In this document: in pieces, positions 6,001-8,061 of the stretch | How positions within the stretch are numbered: position 1 is the stretch's first letter | Layout: each line of letters opens with the position of its first letter | Assembly: GCA_030590745.1 (NCBI GenBank) | Contig: JAUVCS010000031.1 | Span: forward strand, 1 to 8,061 | Source of the DNA: Desulfuromusa sp. | GTDB taxonomy: Bacteria; Desulfobacterota; Desulfuromonadia; Desulfuromonadales; Geopsychrobacteraceae | Direction: 5' to 3' | Length of the DNA stretch: 8,061 nt | Made by a program: the position numbers and the translations under genes | Notes under the pieces: model-generated | Told to the model about the DNA's origin: nothing | What the model saw: only the letters and a program-made list of their open reading frames with translations | Database searches by the model: none

Positions 6001-6672
6001 GCGCACCCATTGAACAAGAATGTTGTTGATCGAATGTACGCAATTTTTGATCGACATCAAGTGACTCTTGAAGAGATCGATGCAGACAATCTTATTGATG
6101 TTACTAATAATTTACTCCAGGAAGATTCAACAAGTATAACAGATATACAGGCGCTATTAACTTCTCTACAGGCAGGCTCTCTGCTCTCTGGCGGCCCAGT
6201 TTCAGATAATTTCGGGTGGCAAATCAATCTTGATGAAACGGGACATGATGGCGAAAAGGTTCTTGCGCCAGCGTTGGCATTTAATAAAGTCGCCTATTAT
6301 TCAACTTACACTCCAGGAGGCTTGAGTATAGATCCCTGCCTCCCTGGAAACCTGGGTATTTCCAGGCTATACGCCGTTGATTATTTGACTGGAGAAGCGG
6401 TACTTAATTTTAACAATCCGGTCAACAATGGCGCTGGAAATAATGACGTTGAGTCGACAACAAATAATAGTCGGGCTGAAGATGATTCTGGAAATGTCTT
6501 GCGAAAAGAGGATCGTTCCATTGATTTGGGAATTGGGATTCCGTCAGGAGTCGTTGTGCTGTTACCACCATCGGGCGAAGTAAAACTCTTGATTGGTAGC
6601 GGTGGCGGAATTCGTTCCGTAGATCCGGTTCTTGGTGGGACCGTTTATCCAATTTATTGGCGATCATATTGA
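3007..6672 (+). CDS. pilY1: PilY1-like pilus tip adhesin with VWA domain and C-terminal beta-propeller
   Basis: Large secreted tip protein of 1221 residues, typical for PilY1. Residues 1-24 are a Sec signal peptide (KLIK then IYLIFFVLLTNGAIA, cut near A24). A von Willebrand A-like domain follows (about 45-460): strand PNIMFIIDN (45-52), then LSMVQSTVKQVADAV and KIGLMTFSDN, then NYVILLTTG (340-348). Its metal-site motifs are degenerate. Residues about 163-218 look like an inserted carbohydrate-binding-like module (WQAG, GDAV, IYECV, PIWPTTPG, VTWT). The C-terminal PilY1 propeller (about 480-1221) carries PWHGNLKKF, DRPWVMGDILHSKP (628-641), VGANDGMLHAF (669-679) and YYALDVTDPD. It has two EF-hand-like loops, DADRDGN (721-727) and DTDYDGFVD (912-920), the first in the region of the calcium site known in Pseudomonas PilY1. 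The start is fixed by AGGAG at 2994-2998, eight bases upstream. It likely mediates adhesion, pilus extension control and surface sensing. Confidence 0.9.
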   Translation: MTKLIKITNIYLIFFVLLTNGAIADTYIGDTAIYSTVSATSPKPNIMFIIDNTQPMQQQGSRDLYDSDHIYEGSGTAMSPAPYDPLSVYQLVAATGGVVNYSKVMDTVEDIDGCTTAYDSLAVNGSFFGPLKANKGDCSSPSNNSFFLGNQLNYIVTPPAGIDIWQAGISFISGDAVDVGGTIYECVGVTGSGLTGASAPIWPTTPGATVIDNQVTWTMTADLLSMVQSTVKQVADAVSESVKIGLMTFSDNGQGGQLEAPVRDAGQVINRTNLDAFDAAIDALTLIPGNSTQPTNEMLWDAGLYFQGPSDFSDTHKRIGTIEAGDSTYTSPIEESCQKNYVILLTTGSRDDDTTLKSFDIANVVASTGVGDPDGIYVDDVAKYLNSPDQTGTQGIGDLFNGLTTNIEGIQTHIIQLLTAKVDRLEAAANVGGGNYFNITNNAELLNAIQESLAEILLETDTAFVAPVVPTSPDNRTFSGQRIYLGFFYPHNDEPWHGNLKKFGINNSGQIIDANGNAATNPDGSFKDVLDANNPAGNTYTATSFWSSGDAGRVSAGGTGAVLLTQIGSRNIYTYFSNSNLTDSSNEFSTTNANLTAALLTVVDDTEKDKLIDFIHGVDSYDEYIGSDRPWVMGDILHSKPNVVNYSQFDFNVASNETNCSINQNTIYVGANDGMLHAFRDCDGEERWAFIPPELLPRLKDIRGNRHPYFVDGSPVSYIYDADRDGNIEAADGDKVILLFGMRRGGDAYYALDVTDPDAPEYLWKIDGSHADFSELGQTWSTPNFGLVKNSSGKVVLAAFVGAGYDNLNEDGRFGNTQGFINTDVSPPTADAGHVTSTATVTPTKDGATPVTNNPKGRGIYAFEVATIGTGGVPTIATSATKVWDFIYGETSNTYNSTRLTHSFPTDITVLDTDYDGFVDRLYAGDTGGQMWRFSQYGAGGDSLRPYSNPAITNWIGKRIFSANEDGDGTKGRKIFYRPSVTLQIGGIINLYFGTGDRAHPLNKNVVDRMYAIFDRHQVTLEEIDADNLIDVTNNLLQEDSTSITDIQALLTSLQAGSLLSGGPVSDNFGWQINLDETGHDGEKVLAPALAFNKVAYYSTYTPGGLSIDPCLPGNLGISRLYAVDYLTGEAVLNFNNPVNNGAGNNDVESTTNNSRAEDDSGNVLRKEDRSIDLGIGIPSGVVVLLPPSGEVKLLIGSGGGIRSVDPVLGGTVYPIYWRSY

Positions 6673-6799
6673 GTAACAGGAAGATAAAATATTTTCCCAG
6701 AAACCATTGATTCTATGGGTTATTTTCTCTCTATTTATTTTTGATTGTACCCATAACGATGCTGTAGAAGTACTTTACCTATAAAAATTGGGAGTTGAA
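6673..6799 (+). other. Intergenic gap pilY1 to pseudopilin gene
   Basis: These 127 bases hold no convincing gene. AACCAT (6702-6707) and ATGGGTT (6715-6721) can form a weak bulged hairpin followed by a T-rich tract, which might terminate part of the transcription after pilY1. ATGGGT (6715-6720) also has a distant inverted copy ACCCAT (6749-6754). TATAAA at 6780-6785 resembles a -10 box but has no matching -35. Whether the next gene is co-transcribed is therefore open. Confidence 0.3.
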
Positions 6800-7231
6800 A
6801 TGTCATTGAATAACCAGCATGGTTTCACATTATTGGAAACGTTAATTGTCATTGCTATTATTTCAATCATGTCAGCAATTGCTCTCCCATCATTCAGTTT
6901 TTGGAGAGATAGCACGCTGGATAAAAGCGTTGCCAGAGAAATTCTTTACGGTTTAAGAGCTGCTAGAAGCTTGGCAATAAGTCAAAACAGGAACATTACA
7001 GCAACTATAAATCTGGATAATCATCAACTTAGCTACGATACCACAACTCTAAACTTTCCAGATCATGTCAAAATCGAATCGGACGACATTGTAACAAGTC
7101 TGGTTGATTCTGGAACAAGGTCAGTGATTTTCCAACCTCAAGGCAACAGTAATTCCACATTATTTATTCGAGTAAATGAAAAACCAAAATTAACAATCCA
7201 GCTTGACCTAACCGGAATATCTCATTTTTAG
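6800..7231 (+). CDS. GspH/FimT-family pseudopilin (minor pilin)
   Basis: Small pilin-like protein of 143 residues. It has a short leader, then G8|FTLLETLIVIAIISIMSAIALPSF with Phe at +1 and Glu at +5 (E13). The helix continues into a segment typical of GspH/FimT proteins (SVAREILYGLRAARSLAISQNRNI), which is followed by a beta-rich head with a late FQPQGNSNSTLFI strand pair. FimT/FimU proteins initiate pilus fibres together with PilV, PilW and PilX, which fits the neighbours. ATG 6800 is preferred because GGGAG (6790-6794) lies five bases upstream; a TTG at 6788 would add four residues and would swallow that ribosome-binding site. In gammaproteobacterial clusters fimT/fimU is usually first, whereas here the gene is last and set apart by 127 bases. 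A type II secretion GspH role is less likely given the context. Confidence 0.85.
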   Translation: MSLNNQHGFTLLETLIVIAIISIMSAIALPSFSFWRDSTLDKSVAREILYGLRAARSLAISQNRNITATINLDNHQLSYDTTTLNFPDHVKIESDDIVTSLVDSGTRSVIFQPQGNSNSTLFIRVNEKPKLTIQLDLTGISHF

Positions 7232-7402
7232 TTGTTATTGCGGTCACTAACCAGATTTGATTTATTCTGTTTATCATGCCAACTGATCACTCCCCCCCTT
7301 ATTTTGACAGGTTAAATGTCGATTAAGTTATTTCATCCATGGCTCTGCCTAAATGCTTTTGTCTAGGATCCTTGGAATTTTTGTGGCAATTTTTTGACCC
7401 TG

Positions 7403-7430
7403 AAGGGTTTATTAAAAGCTGGGAACCCTT
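7403..7430. repeat. Inverted repeat upstream of the small membrane protein gene
   Basis: AAGGGTT (7403-7409) and AACCCTT (7424-7430) are perfect inverted copies separated by 14 bases. It lacks a T tail, so a regulatory-protein site or an RNA hairpin is more likely than a terminator. It lies just upstream of the best promoter-like pair for the next gene. A seven-base repeat can also arise by chance. Confidence 0.3.
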
Positions 7431-7441
7431 GCCATAATTAT

Positions 7442-7471
7442 TTGAATCAGTTAGTTTCGGGCAGCTATTTT
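7442..7471 (+). promoter_or_regulatory. Weak promoter candidate for the 7508 gene
   Basis: TTGAAT (7442-7447) and TATTTT (7466-7471) are separated by 18 bases, each matching four of six sigma70 consensus bases. The position, about 37 bases before the start codon, is suitable, but the match is weak in an AT-rich stretch. Confidence 0.25.
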
Positions 7472-7507
7472 TTGTTCGAAATAATTTATCCATAAGAGGG
7501 TTGAGAA

Positions 7508-7966
7508 GTGAGAAAAGAACTGAAGAAATTTATTATGTATGTGATTTTTGTTTTTGTGACTGGCTTTTCAGCATTCTTTTACTACGGATATTATCAATCA
7601 TCTCAGTATGATGACAGCGTCATCCCCTATATCCAAAAGGTTTTACCTGAATTATCAACATGGGATACAGAGATTGTTAAGCAATATATGGCTCCAGAAG
7701 TTTTGCAAACAGTCACGACTGAAAATTTGCAAGATATTATGAAGGCGCTCGCCCAGATAGGGGAACTTCAGAGTATCGATAAGATGAAGTTCAAAAAGAA
7801 AGCAACTGGTAGAGCGGATGATCTGGTGCAACAGCCAGTGATCACTTACATTGTAAATGCTCACTATTCAACCGGGGAAGCAACAGTCACCCTCAGTCTT
7901 CTTGACAAAGGTGGGGTTTACGAGGTCTACCATTTTAATTTTGAGTCAGAAGCATTGTTTCAATAA
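7508..7966 (+). CDS. Small single-pass membrane protein of unknown function
   Basis: I do not recognise a family. The 152-residue product has a basic N-terminus (RKELKK) and one hydrophobic aromatic-rich segment at about residues 8-29 (FIMYVIFVFVTGFSAFFYYG), which is either a membrane anchor or an uncleaved signal. The remaining 120 residues have no Cys: a helical part (about 36-90, with ENLQDIMKALAQIGEL) and then alternating strands (about 100-150, VITYIVNAHYSTG, ATVTLSLLDKGG, YEVYHFNF). That helix-then-sheet order resembles small NTF2-like or cystatin-like exported domains, but this is only a fold guess. The start is GTG 7508, supported by AGAGGG (7495-7500) seven bases upstream. It has its own spacing from the pilus cluster, so a pilus role is not implied. 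Confidence 0.75.
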   Translation: MRKELKKFIMYVIFVFVTGFSAFFYYGYYQSSQYDDSVIPYIQKVLPELSTWDTEIVKQYMAPEVLQTVTTENLQDIMKALAQIGELQSIDKMKFKKKATGRADDLVQQPVITYIVNAHYSTGEATVTLSLLDKGGVYEVYHFNFESEALFQ

Positions 7967-8007
7967 CTACTGATAGATACTGATTCTGCTGGTCGCGTAA
8001 AAAATAA

Positions 8008-8039
8008 GATGGCTAAGCAGATCTTTATGCTTAGCCATC
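8008..8039 (-). terminator. Strong hairpin terminator, best oriented leftward
   Basis: GATGGCTAAGCA (8008-8019) and TGCTTAGCCATC (8028-8039) form a perfect 12-base-pair stem with an eight-base loop. On the minus strand it is followed by TTATTTTTTACG, a good T tract, whereas the plus-strand tail (GTTGATAAAGG) is poor. It therefore probably ends a leftward gene beyond the window, and may also serve the 7508 gene weakly from the other side. Confidence 0.65.
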
Positions 8040-8061
8040 GTTGATAAAGGTTCAAACTATT

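Larger units (their letters stand above)
7232..7507 (+). other. Non-coding gap after the pilus cluster
   Basis: No gene is visible in these 276 bases. There is no clear intrinsic terminator after the pseudopilin stop. The gap holds a seven-base inverted repeat (7403-7430), a weak promoter-like pair (7442-7471) and the AGAGGG ribosome-binding site (7495-7500) of the next gene. The rest is AT-rich sequence with nothing I can name. Confidence 0.4.

Noticed and set aside
6677..6784. Small open frame after pilY1 encoding a hydrophobic peptide ending in DCTHNDAVEVLYL, possible small lipoprotein
   Set aside because: It has no ATG or GTG, only a TTG at 6707 without a ribosome-binding site, and no proper lipobox before the Cys. 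Most likely chance.
7381..7437. Sigma54-like -24/-12 promoter (TGGCA then TTGA near 7384-7398, or TGGGA then TTGCC near 7420-7432)
   Set aside because: Spacing between the GG and GC elements is wrong by one or two bases, and the first lacks the GC at -12.

Overview
The window looks like chromosome from a Gram-negative bacterium that makes type IV pili. The best guess is Desulfobacterota (the former Deltaproteobacteria), because GEMM-I riboswitches, an ISNCY-type transposase and a pilV-pilW-pilX-pilY1 gene order all fit that group. No ribosomal or other marker gene is present, so this placement is an inference. Base composition leans towards AT.

Layout: (1) 1 to about 634 is the terminal part of an insertion sequence. 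Its ISNCY-family transposase points leftwards and runs off the window. (2) About 635-1126 has no gene and is a dense regulatory leader. It holds a sigma70-like promoter (651-679), a GEMM-I (cyclic di-GMP class I) riboswitch with its own intrinsic terminator, a separate strong hairpin, and a second GEMM-I riboswitch with its own terminator. (3) 1142-6672 is a tightly packed rightward operon of pilV, pilW, pilX and pilY1, with junctions that overlap by 4 and 8 bases or leave an 11-base gap. (4) After a 127-base gap comes a GspH/FimT-type pseudopilin gene (6800-7231). (5) After a further 276 bases comes a small single-pass membrane protein of unknown function (7508-7966). A strong hairpin follows at 8008-8039 and is best read as the terminator of a convergent gene beyond the window.

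How it works together: PilV, PilW, PilX and FimT/GspH-like proteins are minor pilins that are thought to prime pilus assembly and sit at the tip with the large adhesin/mechanosensor PilY1. Two tandem riboswitches, each retaining the residues expected for c-di-GMP recognition, would make transcription of this tip complex depend on the second messenger that controls the switch from motile to sessile life. PilY1 is known in Pseudomonas to feed surface contact back into c-di-GMP synthesis, so a feedback loop is a reasonable hypothesis. The features most worth a second look are the tandem riboswitch leader, the PilY1 von Willebrand A domain with degenerate metal-site motifs and an inserted carbohydrate-binding-like module, and the Asp-rich loop in PilX.
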